A stretch of DNA of 64,000 nt from Parascedosporium putredinis. Lineage: Eukaryota > Ascomycota > Sordariomycetes > Microascales > Microascaceae. The stretch covers positions 372,001 through 436,000 of the forward strand of contig CASHTG010000019.1 of NCBI GenBank assembly GCA_949357655.1, given 5' to 3'. This document shows, piece after piece, positions 13,624 to 26,715 of this stretch (its first letter is position 1; every line of letters starts with the position of its first letter). Made by a program: the position numbers and the translations under genes. Under the pieces are notes generated by a model. It saw only the letters and a list, made by a program, of their open reading frames with translations, made no database searches and was not told the DNA's origin.

Positions 13624-16600
13624 ATGACCATGAACGACAGCGGCGTCAATATTGACAAGACTCCCACGATGCCCAACTCGAACACCTCGCCCAATGGTGC
13701 GTCGGGGAGCCCCATAACCCCTCCCTTGCCTACATCTTCCACCTCTACCACCGCTGGCACCGCCGAGGAGACCGGTATGAGACATTGAGCGTTTTCTACC
13801 CCTCTGGACAAGCCTGAGACATATCTCCCCTTTCATAGTCATGCTTCCGCCGAGGCCGCGGACTGATTCACCCTCACTTATTCCTATCGCTTGCCTCATG
13901 AGTATCGATTTGCTGACCATTGCTGCCTTGCGAAACTATAGCCTCCACCATCACCGTGAATACCACCAAGACCCCCGCTGCCAATTTCCCTCCCCCGAAG
14001 ACCGATAAACCCCGGCCGCATGTCTGCGCAACTTGCCAGAGGTCGTTTGCCCGTCTGGAGCATTTGAAGCGTCACGAACGTTCCCACACCAAGGAGAAGC
14101 CCTTCGCCTGCCCGGAGTGCACAAGATGTTTTGCACGTCGCGACCTCTTGCTGAGACACCAGCAGAAACTGCATCAGACCACTACCCCTTCCTCTAGGCC
14201 TCGTAATCGCCGGGAGAGCGCCGCCAGCGCCAACCCTGTTCAGTCTCGCGCACGCAAAAATAGCATTGCCGGCCCAAGTGCGGCCGCAGCTGCCGCCAAC
14301 GCCGCCGCGTCCATGAGGCCAAGGGCTAACACGATCAGCCATGTTGACGTCCAGATGCTTGCTGCAGCCAATGCATCCGTCGCAAGGGCCATGCCCAGCC
14401 ACAACCGTCACCCCAGCCTTGCCGGCCTGCCGCTCCATCACAACATCGATAATCTGTTCGGCGGCATGTCCGTCGCCATGGGGCAGCGCGGGATCAACCC
14501 TCATGGCCTTCCCAAACTAGAGACGGGCCAGCTCAATCAGATGGACTTTAGTGGCGGCCTGCGAACCGCCCCTCCCATGCCCTTCTCTAATGAGTTCGAC
14601 TTCGAGGGCCTCCTCTTTGGGGGCAGGGCTCGACGATCAACCCAAATGCTCTCCACTACAACGACTCCCCTCAGTCGATGGCTTTGGATCCAACGTCACC
14701 TTTTCCCCACGGACTGCACGATCTTTCCGCTAGCCAGCACCTGGATGACACCATCGATTGGTTGAGTGGGTTTGATCACCAGATGTCATTCCATCACCCC
14801 AATGAAAATGCCGTCGACGGCTCAAGCCCGTCCGCCATCAGTAGCACGAGCCAGAGCGGCCTCAGCGACGTCATGTTGGATGGCTCTAACCACCCTGCAC
14901 CCGTGGGCACGAGCTCCATGTGGCAGCCGACGTCCATGGGCCCTCCCCAAATGCCCAATCCGTTTGCTTTGGATCTCAACAGCTCCGTGTTCCCTGACCT
15001 CATGAACGGATCTCCCATCTCACCCCAGCCTGCATCGCAAAAGCTCAACGACGCCTATTTCTCCACTCCTCCCTCGTCCCTTACCTCGCTTAGCCCAACC
15101 CTCGTCAACGGGATCACAGCATCGCAAAACATCAACCAAGCTCTCTCTTTCAACAACGCCCCCGAGACGCCCACCTCTTTGGCTAACGGCGGCAATGGCA
15201 ATACGCAGCAGGCCACCGCCCCCGAGCATTCCCGAAGCCACCCGAAACGCCATTGTAAACGCCCTCAACCATAGGCCAGGCTTTGGCCGTAAATACTCGC
15301 TTCAGGCGCCGGGGTCTCCCCTCTCGCCGCAATACCAAGCGTCGCCGGTGAACGTTTCTGACAATGCAAAGAATCTCCCGAGCACCCAAGATCTTCAGCG
15401 GTATGTCGGTGCCTACCTCCGTTACTTCCATCCTCATCTCCCATTCCTCCACATCCCGACACTGTCATTCGACGTGCCTTCCTCATCATCCCCTGTAAAT
15501 GGACGCACCGGGGAGTCGCCGGTAGCGGATGCCTTATCCTTTCGATGGCGGCCATTGGTGCGCTGTACGAGATGGACCATGGGCAGTCCAGGGAGCTGTT
15601 CGAATTGGCGAAGAAGATGGTTCAGCAGTATCTTGAGGAGCGGCGAAAGGCGGACGTCAGGAAAGCCGATTGCCTGCGTACTCCCGGATCGGACGTAACC
15701 CCTCAACCGCAAGAGAATGCAACTCATACCCCTGTTTGGCTCGTGCAGGCAATGCTCCTGAATGTGGTCTATGGGCACAACTGTGGCGACAAGACGGCGA
15801 GCGAGATCGCTTCGACCCACTGCGCAGCCCTCGTTAGTCTTGCCCAGGGTGCTGACCTCCTCCGACAGACCAGAGTAGAAGCCGAGAGTCACGATACCAT
15901 GATGAGCGAGGACGCGGCGTGGACCGCCGCCATCAAGTCCGAGTCCGATGAACAAACCGAGTGGATCAAGTGGAAGAAGGTGGAAGAGAAGAAGCGTACA
16001 CTTTTTGCCGTCTTTGTCCTGTCCAGCCTACTTGTCTCCTTTTTCAACCACCCGCCAGCCCTCTCCAACTCCGAAATCACCCTTGACCTCCCCTGCGACG
16101 AAAAATTCTTTAGCGCCGAGACTGCTGCAGCGTTTCACGCTCGGGGCGGTTCGCAAGCCGCGAACCGTAACCGCGTGGCTTTCAACGATGCTCTCGGAGA
16201 ACTTCTCCGAGCCAACGAGAGGCAACACAAGCACGGTTCCGCCGACGCTCACAGCGATCTCAGACCCGGTTCTTTTGGCTGTTTTGTATTGATGAATGCA
16301 CTTCACAACTACATATGGGAGACGCGTCAAAGGCACCAAGCCAAAGGTTGGACCACCGACGATATGGAGACAATGCACCAGCATTTGGAGCCAGCGCTCA
16401 AAGCGTGGCAGACTGTCTGGACCAAGAGCTCCAATTCAGGCGGAGATCTTACCCTAGAGCCGGGCGTTCTTTCTGCTGACTCCATCTCCCTTTTGGACAT
16501 AGCACACGTTCGACTCTATGCCAACCTTTCGCTGTCTAAGGAACGATTCTGGAAGCGTGACTGGGATGGCGTGGCGGAGGAGATTGCCCGCTCTAGCGAG

Positions 16601-17397
16601 GCCTCACCGCTCGCTGAAAACACCCCCGACGCGCAAAGCGAAGCCAACAGCGCCGACTCCTCGGACGCCTCAATGAGTGGCTCTGGTGCCGCTGACTCAC
16701 CCGCTACGCAAATTTCAGTCCCCCACGAGTTTTCTGTGCCCGGCAAGACATCCTCGCAGCAACAGGTATCCGGAGTCGACTTGCAGCGGCGTGAGAAGTA
16801 CATGCGGACGGCTGCTTTCTACGCAGCGGATTCGCTCGTGTCGATGGTAAAAACAACGGGGATCTCGTCGGACGCGAACTCACTCTTCAAGCATCGCTTT
16901 GCATCATGGACTGCTCCCAGGTTCTTGGGGAATGGGTAGCGACTCTCCAGGACCGCGTCGGACGCTATCTCGGGATCCTTGGCCAGGATGACGTCGATCT
17001 CACACAGGTACCAGCCATCATGCTTCTCGAAGACGAGGATGTCAAGTTGCTCCGCAAAGTGCAAGAGATCATTGCTGTAATCGAGCCGAACCTTAGCATG
17101 GATCTGGGCAGCGCTAGCTCGGGACTTGCAAGCAATGGCGGCTTTTCGGGCTATGCCTCAAAGCTCCTCCAGCTGGCATCCAAGTCGCTATTCAAGTCAG
17201 CGGTGTGGCCCGGTACGCACTTGATGGCCGAGTGTCTTGAGACCCATGCCAATTATATGCGATCCCGAGCAGAGATCAATCCTTGCGTGCGAGTGAGGGT
17301 GCTTTCGACGGCATGCGTACACATCATCTCCTACATATTTTCAAGACTCTTTTTGAAGCGCGGTTTACGACATTGGGAACATAGGGTATCATTCTAA
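13624..17397 (+). CDS. C2H2 zinc-finger transcription factor with fungal-specific regulatory half (Adr1/Klf1-like)
   Basis: Predicted nuclear DNA-binding regulator. Exon 1 is 13624-13774. A GT-AG intron spans 13775-13941 (phase 1), and exon 2 runs to the stop at 17397. Two tandem C2H2 fingers lie at residues about 77-128, with the linker and second-finger style (CFARRDLLLRH) of yeast Adr1. A long Pro/Ser/Asn-rich region follows, then a segment with the sequence character of the fungal-specific TF domain (AAIGALYEMDHG, VLGEWVATLQDRVGRYLGIL). The frame is broken four times: one G short at 14619-14623, one C extra at 15219-15223, one G short at 15510-15513 and one G short at 16858-16861. With these accounted for, the coding length is divisible by three (about 1202 residues). 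All four lie in G/C runs inside conserved sequence, so I read them as assembly errors rather than decay. The C-terminal end is less certain. The start is the first of two close in-frame ATGs (13624, 13630). Target genes are unknown. Confidence 0.85.
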
Positions 17398-20300
17398 CAA
17401 ATTATGGACTAAAGGGCTGTAGGAAAGTGTGGAAAACGAGAAAAAGACAACAATATCGCGACACGGAATTTCGGTACGGCGTAGCCGGGTTGGGTTGGGC
17501 AAAGGGCGGAGAGAAAAAATCATTGCGGGAGGGGAAATCTTGTCTTTTTTCTTTGTCTTTTTCTTTTCCTTTTTTCTTTTCCTTTCTTACACCTTATAGA
17601 CTGGAAGGGGGCGGTTATCTTGACTGCCCAGCATGCCAGTCGACTTGGGCGCGCCACCATTCAGCACCTCAGCCGTCAATGCATCATGATAGCTGCGCCT
17701 GCTTTCATGGAGAACTGCGGAACGGCACCCCGTTACCACGGTTGACCTGGTTAGGCTCAATTCTCTCCATATGCTGAACGCCACCCTCTCGCCACCCTGC
17801 GCGGTGCGACAGTTGTGTGTAGCCTTTGTTGGCGATGGCCGAACTGTATATATCTCCTGGACTCGGACATAGTCGCCTGCCTTTCTCTTTTTTTCTGTTG
17901 ATTTTTTTGTCTTTCTTTTTTGTTGAACACCTCGTCTGAGGACTACGTTTACATGGTTGAATGCGGCAAGGGAAGGGCAACATGAAGCAACGCAAACGTT
18001 ACGAATGGAACATGGCTTACTTACGACGGACCATGACTTGCACATGACGACATGCATCCAACGGAGTTATTGTGTTGCCTCTTCTCTTGGTTCGCCCTCA
18101 TCCGTTACTGGACCGCCGTCTTGGTCTGATAAGACGGACATCACAATGGTGATGTAGAGGGAGATGGTGGAAACATTAGGGTTGGACACTAGACATGGCC
18201 CCGTCAATATTGTAGGGGCTTGCCTTGTCACCCTCGAGGTTATCGTCACTGGACCCATACCTCGCATCTCTTCTTTCTTCTCTTTAGGCTGCCGGGCCTC
18301 TTTGCCTCTTGCGGGCCTTCCGCTATGGAGGCCATAGGGCTCGGCACGTCTCAATGATATACGTTTACACCAAAAAAACAAAGCCCCCTGCCAAACTCTG
18401 GTTTTCTTCTCTTCTTTTGTTTCCATTTTCCCTCTCTACTCCTTTGGGTTTGGAACCAAGTCAATGGGTTGTTACAAAATGAGCGCCCTCTCTCTCATCT
18501 CCTGATCTTGGATGGCAAGGGGGCGAAGGGAGAGAGGAGAAGGCGAAAGCAGAAAAGGCCTGGAGCATGAACAAAGAGGAGGAAACAGGCATGGGCCCGC
18601 TATATGGAACATACCATCTCTACTTATTTGCCTGTTGTGTTTCTGGCTCGCTTTGGTTCTTGTTCTCCTTTTTTTCTTTGTCATTAATTTCAGTCGAAGC
18701 GAGATCCGTGATTTCGGTCGACACATTCAACATTTTTCGATTACGACTTAACGAGACGTTTTGTTTCTGTTGGCCCACATAGCAAGAAATGAAGTGGAAA
18801 AATGACAATTCTGAAAGTCTTGAAGCCTTTGTAATCGTTGTTCTTCGGCCTCACCTGTCCCTGAGATGTAGTAGCGAGTATCAAGCCAATTAACCGAACT
18901 AGAAATAGAAGGCGCCCTTGACATGGGTCATGGCTGGCGCGTGCAAGATGGTGCACAATCTTCTTCTTTTCACTGGGATAAACCGTCCTCATATATGATT
19001 CAGAGGGACCGGGCCAGCGAAGGCTGTATGTGACCACTCCTCGAACCAGAGAAGGGGAGCCAAGAGGGAGAGGGATAAGGTCTAGGAAAGACGGGGTGGG
19101 GGTGTATACGAAGGAGTTGTCCCACAGCGACGTGAGAGAGACAAGGTCAAGCTAACCACACGACAAGCCTTAAAAGATCAAGATTTCGAGGAGGAAAATG
19201 GGGAGGGTGTGAAGCCGCCGGGGCCATCTCCCGTTAGCACGCGTTAGATCCGATGACTCTATGAATAGCCAAAAGCCGTAGCTCTTCTACTCTAACACTT
19301 TGAGACCAGGACAATGGTAGATAAGTGCAGCCTCCAAGCCCCTCAAAGAACAGAAGATCAGCCCCATAAGTGAAAAACGACGAGTCCAGCGTCGTTGACG
19401 AAGGCCCACGGTAAGAAGGAGGTGCCCTCGAATACCGTAGGCGTAGAGGGTTTGCCTTCCTTGGAGGCGACTGACTCACCAGAGCATGATATGCGGTTTC
19501 CAGTGGCGAGGTCGTTCCTCTGCTTTGGGAATGAGAATCCTTCTTATGGAGATTAGGTTTACCGGCGCAAGGGCGTCACCAGTCCGCGAAAGGCGCCGGC
19601 TGCTGCCTACCACTTACAAGTACTTCAAGCAGGAATGAACGTCGTTCGAGAGGGTGGGGAGGTATGAGGAGGGGACACAAGAGAATTAGAGTCTAGGCCC
19701 AAGCGTCATTCGGCGAGTGTGTCATCGCTCGCTAGTCGCCGAACATGGAAGCAATTGGAAACGAACGGCTGCACTAATTTGGGGCAGCAGCACACCTTGA
19801 TCCGTGAATTGAGGAAGATGCACCGGTCCATCAAGGGGTAGATGAATGGTCCCATCAATTGATCCATTGGCTTGCCACGTTGGTTTTTGCTAGCTCTTCG
19901 GAAAGGGGCCTCAGCCCTGTCCTCGGTATGCGGGCCGTCTCAAACACTTCCCACTCGGGAATCGAAGGTGGGGTAGGAAAAATAGATCTAATAGATTGAA
20001 CACGAGCCCTCAAAGAAGTTTTGGGGAAGTGATGGATGCAGACAGTCCATTCAAGCCAGGAAGCTCGTTCAAAACATCCAAGACACCAGAAAACCCACCC
20101 AACGCCCAGGAAGCGATTGAGCCAAAAGTGGGTGACAATGTCTATCGCCAACTCTTCGCTGCAGGAAGCACGGTTGATCTTGCAGTCCGCGCTGTTCTGC
20201 TGGAGAGTCGAGGATGTGACAACTGGCTTGAGGCCCCACACCCCGCGCCTTCCCCGCACTCAACCCACCCGATAGAACTCTAACCTGATTTGTTCAACCA

Positions 20301-21269
20301 CGACCCAGCCCGTGACGGCAAGCTGCTTTCGGGAGGCGCGACCTTGTGGCCCTTGGGGACTGGGGCTTAGAACTTGGAACACCATCGACAAGTGTGTCCG
20401 GAGAAAACAACTTGGAGAAGGAGCAGTTGGGGGTCTAGGCAAGGGGAAGGCGCGGGGGTGGTTAAGAAACGGGCAGCATGTCGCATCCCTGGACCTTGGC
20501 TTTGGCGTGACCTGATTCGTTTTTAGTTTTTCGTGTTGGAGGGGAGGATCTCCCTGTTTCCCCCATCGAGTCATCTCCTTCTTCTAGAACAAAGCCCTGC
20601 CCGGTGTCTCGCCCCTCTCATTATTGGGTTGATCAAAGCTCTCTGATGACTCCTCCATCATCCACTCCCTCCGCCTGACTGCTGACAGCACAGAGCACAG
20701 CTTTTGCCTAGCCCCCAGCCCTCGAGCATCATCTGCCAGGCATAAAAGTCACGCTCTCGTCACCGCCCTCAACCTCAACCGTGTCCCACCGGTCATCGTT
20801 GAAGACAACCACTCCTAAGCTATCCCAAAGACAAGCAATATTTGCAACTGTTTATCCTTATCCTAATTCTTTTTTCTTTTATTAAAAAAGTCTTCTTCTT
20901 GGCCCGAACTTTATCTTTATTGACGAGCGTGCGTGTGTTTGGCCATTCGAGATTGTGCCTGCCCCTCCCTCGTTCCCTTTCGAGACCTCTTAGATGCTCC
21001 GATTGCTCGTTTCCGCGTCTGATCATATATTCACAATGATATTACCGTTACGGCAGATTTGAGCTTATTCTTCCTTCTTCGACTTCATCTCTTAGCTCCG
21101 ATTTCCCTCTTCTCTTGTTCTCTCGTGTAAAAACGTCAGCGAGAAGATACAAAGCCAAACCAAACAAAAGAAATAACGGCTGTGGGGGCTCTTTCTTCAC
21201 CTCACAGTCGAGTAGACAAGCATCTGTACATTTGCTGTTCTCTGTCCCTGGTCTCCCCGTGGTAACAAC
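17398..21269. other. Intergenic stretch, no supported gene
   Basis: This holds the 3' flank of the transcription-factor gene, with T-rich tracts near 17540-17590 and 17885-17925, and the upstream region of the GTPase gene. The last 450 bp is pyrimidine-rich and probably its 5' leader. Frames at 20.0-20.5 kb are short and open on both strands with no recognisable similarity. I see nothing else. Confidence 0.5.
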
Positions 21270-23471
21270 ATGGCGACTAAGCAACTCCCGCACGAGAAGC
21301 GTAAGACTGAGGCGGTATGTTTCATTCGTTCCCCATGAACCAAAGCACATTCCGCTTTTCTGTCGGATATCCCTCTTTCTTCCGATCTCGTGACATGTAT
21401 ATCTAGCCCAGGTGTCTTTCTAACTGTGATACGTATTCGTCTTTCCAGGTCCTGAGCGACTTCGCCGACTATGCTGCCAAGCAGGAACAAGCAATCCGCT
21501 ACGGCGCCGCGCACGTTCCGGCCCCCGCTTCCGCAACACAGCCTGGCGCTGCCGCCGAGGTTGCAGCCTCTGGCAACGAACTCGACGATCTCGCCGACTG
21601 GGCTGATTTTGGCGATGGAGACGGTAGCGCCAACAACGCTAATCCTTCTCTAAAGGACATTTTTCTAGGCCCAGAGGACACCTCTATCCCCCTTCTGGAG
21701 CGCTTCCTCTCCAAGCGCCTCGATGAGGGCGGCCGGGAGACCGTCCTCCACTTGGGCTTCGAAAATAATGCCGACTCTATGGGGTTGACGCGTGATGATT
21801 GGACTACTGCTTATGGAAGGCTAGAGCGAGTGGCAAAGGACCTGAACTCCGTTTGCCGTGTTCTATATACAAAAAACGTAGGAGGGCCCGAGGAAGTCGA
21901 AGACGGCAATGGCGCAGCGCCAAAGTCGGAGAAGGAGAGGGATTGTAGTGGCAAAATTCTGATCCGTAAGCTTCCGTCGAGGCCAGATGAGAATATCGAG
22001 ACCAGGATAGTCGTTGTTGGAAACGGTAAGGCTGAAACTTTTCTCTGACCGGCCGGAGTGGAAAATGGGACCTTCTCGCTGACATGACTCTGTTGTTAGT
22101 TGATGCCGGAAAGTCTTCCCTGCTGGGCGTCTTGGTGAAGGGAGACCTCGACGATGGCCGAGGAAGTGCCCGAGTCAATTTATTCCGCCACAAGCACGAG
22201 ATTGAGACCGGTCGTACCAGCTCTGTTGGCATGGAAATTCTTGGCTTCAACGCCGGTGGAGAGGTCGTTGTATCCGACATTCCTGGCCGTAAACTTACGT
22301 GGGAGGAGGTTGGCAAGCGTAGCGCCAAAATCATTACCTTTTCCGATCTTGCCGGCCATGAGCGCTATCTGCGCACCACCGTTTTCGGTATGCTGTCCGG
22401 TAGCCCGGACTACTGCCTCCTCATGGTTGCGGCCAATAACGGACTTATCGGGATGAGCAAAGAGCACCTTGGCATCGCCGTTGCCTTGAACGTCCCAGTC
22501 ATGGTCATCATCACCAAGATTGACATCTGTCCGCCTCAGATTTTGCAGGAGACCATAACTCAGCTCACCAAAATTCTCAAAAGCCCCGGTGCCCGCAAAA
22601 TTCCCGTCTTCATCCGGGATCGCGAGACTTGCATCAATACCGCCACCCAGATGGTGAGCCCGCGCATTGCCCCCATCTTTCAAGTCTCCAACGTGACTGG
22701 TGAGAACTTGGATCTCGTCCGCACCTTTTTGAACATTTTGCCTCCGCACGGCTACTACAACGCCGATGCACCTTTCGAGTTCACCGTGAACGATACATTT
22801 TCGGTACCCTTTGTTGGCACCGTTGTTGCCGGTATCGTGCAGTCCGGGGTTGTACATGTCGGGGACAGCGTGCTGATCGGGCCCGACTCCATTGGCCAGT
22901 TCACGACAACGACTGTCCGCTCCATTGAAAGGAAACGCATTTCCGTGCAAGCCGCTTCGGCCGGCCAGTCTGCCTCCCTCGCCCTCAAACGAATGAGGAG
23001 GAAAGACGTGCGCAAAGGCATGGTCGTTCTACCTAGGATCGAGGGGCAGGCGCCTCCCCAGGTTTACCGCGAATTCGTCGCAGAGGGTATGGCTACGCAA
23101 CTCCTTCACCTTCCTTTCTTACTTGTTTACTTTGTATGGGTGTGCATGCTAACAGAATCGCCCTTTTCACATTCACAGTTCTTGTTCTTTCGCACGCAAC
23201 TACCATCAAGACTAGGTATCAGGCTATGCTGCATGTCGGCTCCATCTCCCAGACTTGCGCCATCATTGACGTTGACCGACCGTACATCCGTACCGGTGAC
23301 AAAGCCACGGTTGCCTTCCGCTTTGTCCAGCGCCCCGAGTTCGTCCGCCCTGGCGAGCGCATTCTTATCCGCGAAGGCAGGACCAAAGGATTGGGCATTA
23401 TCAAGGCGGTTGGATACGACCCTAATGACCCCATATGGCAACCTAAAGATGCGGAATCCTCGGCAAAGTGA
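21270..23471 (+). CDS. GTPBP1/GTPBP2-type translational GTPase
   Basis: Member of the elongation-factor-like GTPase family (GTPBP1/2), related to EF-Tu/eEF1A. Animal members act in mRNA surveillance and ribosome-associated quality control; the role in fungi is poorly known. There are four exons: 21270-21314, 21449-22025, 22100-23086 and 23179-23471. Introns 2 and 3 are phase 1. The total is 1902 nt (633 residues), with no frame error. The G motifs are all visible: G1 GNVDAGKSS (codon split by intron 2), G2-region Thr in GRTSSVGMEILGF, G3 DLAGHERY, G4 TKID, and G5-like SNVTGEN. A beta-barrel domain 2 follows (FSVPFVGTVVAGIVQSGVVHVGD), then a C-terminal barrel ending KGLGIIKAVG. The N-terminal 200 residues are less conserved and acidic (DDLADWADFGDGDG). 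The gene converges on the alpha-arrestin gene about 1 kb away. Confidence 0.93.
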
Positions 23472-24476
23472 TCAAGGTCGGGTTGCTATACTTGCACATC
23501 TCGAGGTCAACCGCTGCGGTGTGCCCACGTCTACGAGGGCGGGATGTGTTCTTTTCTTGGGTTCATGCCAGCTTTGTTATTGTCATGACTATCTTGAGTT
23601 AGTACTGTTTTTATTTAGGCTTCTTCCATCTTTTTATATATATTACATTTAAGCCACGAAGCGATCAATTGGTCAAGCGGCCGTCGTCGACCATAGCTGG
23701 GCGGTACAGTCAACCGTCATCTTCTTTGGTCGTTGCACACCTCCAAGCTCGGCTTTCCACGGTTATGTTTTTCCTTGTACCTCGGCACCGTTTCTTTATA
23801 TATAGTCTTTAGCATCACGAAAAGATTCAACGAGTTTTACTTGTAGTAACGTTGGAGGAGAAGAAAATTAGAGTGTTGTTTGTATTGGAATCATGCATAC
23901 TAGATCCATGGGCAGTAGAGTAGTAGGTGGGGTATCTTCCGAGGTCTTTTGGAAAAAGAAAAGAAAAAGGAAAGAAAAAGTCATTGCAGCCTGCTCCCAA
24001 GACAAGAGAAAAAAAAAGAAAAGAAGCCAGTCTACAGAGTGAGTTAAGGGAGCTCGGGAATAGGCCCTGTGTATGCCGGAAATTGGACAAAGGAAAAGAA
24101 GGATGGTGCCGTGGAAAAGTTTCCCAAGAGGAAAGGAGAAAGGAGGGGGGTGGGATGGTAAAGATGACAACTTTCCCCATATATGTATGTGTGTGCGTGT
24201 GTGTCTGTGAGCCAAACGCCGAGTGATGCAAGTATGCCTTCGCTTGCCCCATCCGATTCATAAGCTGGGGATGGATGATCCCCGCAAGGTACAATCATGT
24301 CCATAACGTCCTTTCCGGACATATATCCCCGGAGAGCCGGAGAGCAATCATGAAAAAGAAAAAGGAGATTTAAGAAAGGAAAAAAGAATGAGTGAGAAGA
24401 GAGAGGCTGAGAGGCTGAATGAGATGCAGAACGGTACAAAGTTTTGGCCGTCGACTCGAGGAGCATGTCACTTGCG
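23472..24476. other. Convergent 3' intergenic region
   Basis: Lies between two convergent gene ends and carries both 3' untranslated regions. It is purine-rich on the + strand (A/G tracts at 23940-24150), with a TG-rich microsatellite-like patch near 24181-24212. No gene is seen. Confidence 0.6.
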
Positions 24477-26715
24477 TTAGGCAACGGCTGCGGGTGTGCT
24501 AGAGTCGATGATGACCTTGCGCTGTGGCGGCTCAGCAAGGATGAAGTCGACGGCGGGCCTCGAGATTTCCAGGCTTCTGCTGGGAATTCTCCCTCCGCCA
24601 GGGGTTCTAGGGTTTACGACGTTGACTCGTCCAGTCCGCTCCGTTAGCCGCTGTGGGCCTACTACAGCCAAGGTGAGACCATCACTATCCGAGTCGTCGT
24701 CTTCTTCCTCCTCGGGGCTCTCTTCGTGGGTGTCGGGATTGGTGAACCCGTGCGCGGCGAGGCGAGCAAAGTAGTCGGCAAGCCCATCAACACTAGGTGT
24801 GCCGATGATTGTGTCATAGCGGGGAGGTGGTGTCAGGATAGAGCTAGCGTCGATGCTATTCTGGCGGTGGCGATCATCATCTGCTGGCGGTGGTGGCTCG
24901 TCTGCGTCAAACTCTGGAGGTCCAAACGACGGTACACGAATGAGGTGAATGGGCCGCGAGTGGCCTACCGGCTCGATTGCCGAATAAGGTCGCGGTCGGC
25001 CGCTTGCAGTACGCATACGCGGGTCTGGCAACGAGGTCCTGGGGGAGCGAGGAATATGCTCCTCGCTCAGCGACAGAGACGCAGAGTCGGTGCAACCACA
25101 CGCGCGCTGGACGTAGGATGACGCTGGATCGAGGCCGCTATACTCTGGGAGATTGGTGTTTGTCTGCGTGGCGCGGCAGTTGAGAAGGGTGATGGGGAGT
25201 CGATGCTAATCTCAAAGTGCCGTCGCTTCGTGCCCGTGGGGTCCTCGGGGTCAGCGCGAGAGACTCGCAGCACAATCTGTGAAAAAGTTAGTATATAGAG
25301 GTCCTGGAGTGTGATCCGCCTGGCGTGACTTACCCTAATCCAGTGGTCGACCGACACATTCTTCCAGCTTGAGTCGGGGTGGAGGATTAAATTGTTATCC
25401 TTCTTCATCATCTCGCAGGTCGGGATTTGGACATTGGCCTCAATCTCGGTTGGTCCCCAAAAGTTTTCCAAGCCAAGATCAAGATCACCCAGGAGGTTGT
25501 TTGATGGCTCGGGGAGCGGCGCAGATGGAGAGCCTCTCCTAGCGGCCTGCATCGAGTTGCGCGTCGCAGCCACCTCGCGAGCGGAGCGGCGCTCTCGCGG
25601 CGATAATTCACCGCCGCTCGTCGTTCTCAGCTCCGCACCAAGACTAGTGTCCATCGGCTTCCCGGCCGTTTTTTCGAGCAAAAGAATCTTGCGCCCGGGT
25701 TCGCGCCGCGTCACCATGCGGTTGTTCGTCCAATACTCGATTGACTCGGCAAGGTAAACGCGGATTTTGTATACTTGCACCTTGGCTAGCGGCGTGAATT
25801 TGAAAGCAATGGGCACCTTGGACCCAATGGCAAATGACTTTCCAGACACAACGATGTCGTAGTGGAGCTGGTCGTCCCACTGCCGGCTGATGGAGATGGG
25901 CTCTGTCGTCTCGAGGGATAGTTGATCTGGCACTCGTACAATCGAGACTTCCTTGGTACCGCTCAAGTTGGGTCGAAAGGGGCCGTGACGTTCCACGTTG
26001 GCCTGCAGCTCCCATTTGACGGATCCAAAGGGAGTTTGGTGGTCTCGAGCTGGTGATGGTCAATGGGCAGCTCGAAAGAGTACTCGTAGGTTCCAGGGCG
26101 AAAGATTTTGTAGCCCTTGGGATTAAGCGCTAGGGGCTTGATTACTGGCACCTCACTATGGTCGAGGCTTCGGGGACGGACAGATCGCAGTTTCAACTTC
26201 TTGAGCTCCTTTGCGCTGGCGGCGCTGCGGCGAGAAAACGGCGGCGAGTCGAGGGTTAGAGGAATCGATCGCAGGGACACGTGCGTGCTGGCGGTATCCG
26301 GCAACTCGTTCTTGAGCGAGTACGAGCACTGGTTTCCGTATTCCGTCTCCCAGCCATCGTTGGTGGCGTCGAAAAAGTGAGCACCTGCGTTCGCAGCGAA
26401 TCCTCCTCCCACTCTTGCAATCTGAGCGGGGATGCCTTCAGGCCATTCTGTCCTCGTCTTCCCTGCTAACTTGAGCTGAACGGTTCGAATCTTGACGTTT
26501 TTCGTGATGACGAGCTGCAGTTTTCCGCGCAACAAGGCCGTACCAGTCGGGCGGTTACCGCGTCTCGCTCGGCCATCGTGATCGAACCCGGCCAGAAACA
26601 CGTTGGGCTCGGCCATCAAAATCGAGCATACCATTCCGCTGCTGGAAGCCACGGGCTTATGAATGGGGACGACATCCGTGCTGAACTGAGGTTTAGGGGC
26701 CCGGGCGGACACCAT
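24477..26715 (-). CDS. Alpha-arrestin with PPxY motif (Rod1/Art-type ubiquitin-ligase adaptor)
   Basis: Predicted adaptor that recruits a Rsp5-type HECT ubiquitin ligase to plasma-membrane transporters for endocytosis. The start used is the ATG at 26715. The arrestin N-domain is recognisable (VCSILMAEPNVFLAGFDHDG, GTALLRGKLQL, then TEWPEGIP and ETEYGNQCSYSLKNELP). The C-domain includes DQLHYDIVVSGKSFAIG and KVQVYKIRVYLAESIEYW. A CGC-containing region follows (YVQRACGCTDSASLSLSEEH), then a PPRY motif in TPPPRYDTIIGTPSVDGLADYF and an acidic tail. A GT-AG intron lies at 25277-25333; it is 57 bp, in frame and without a stop. Two one-base deletions break the frame, at the G run 26030-26032 and the G run 25194-25197 (+ strand). 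Restoring both gives 727 residues. An upstream exon is possible: open frames continue to about 27270, where MADQVTTTSGP begins, but the joining is not resolvable. Confidence 0.88.
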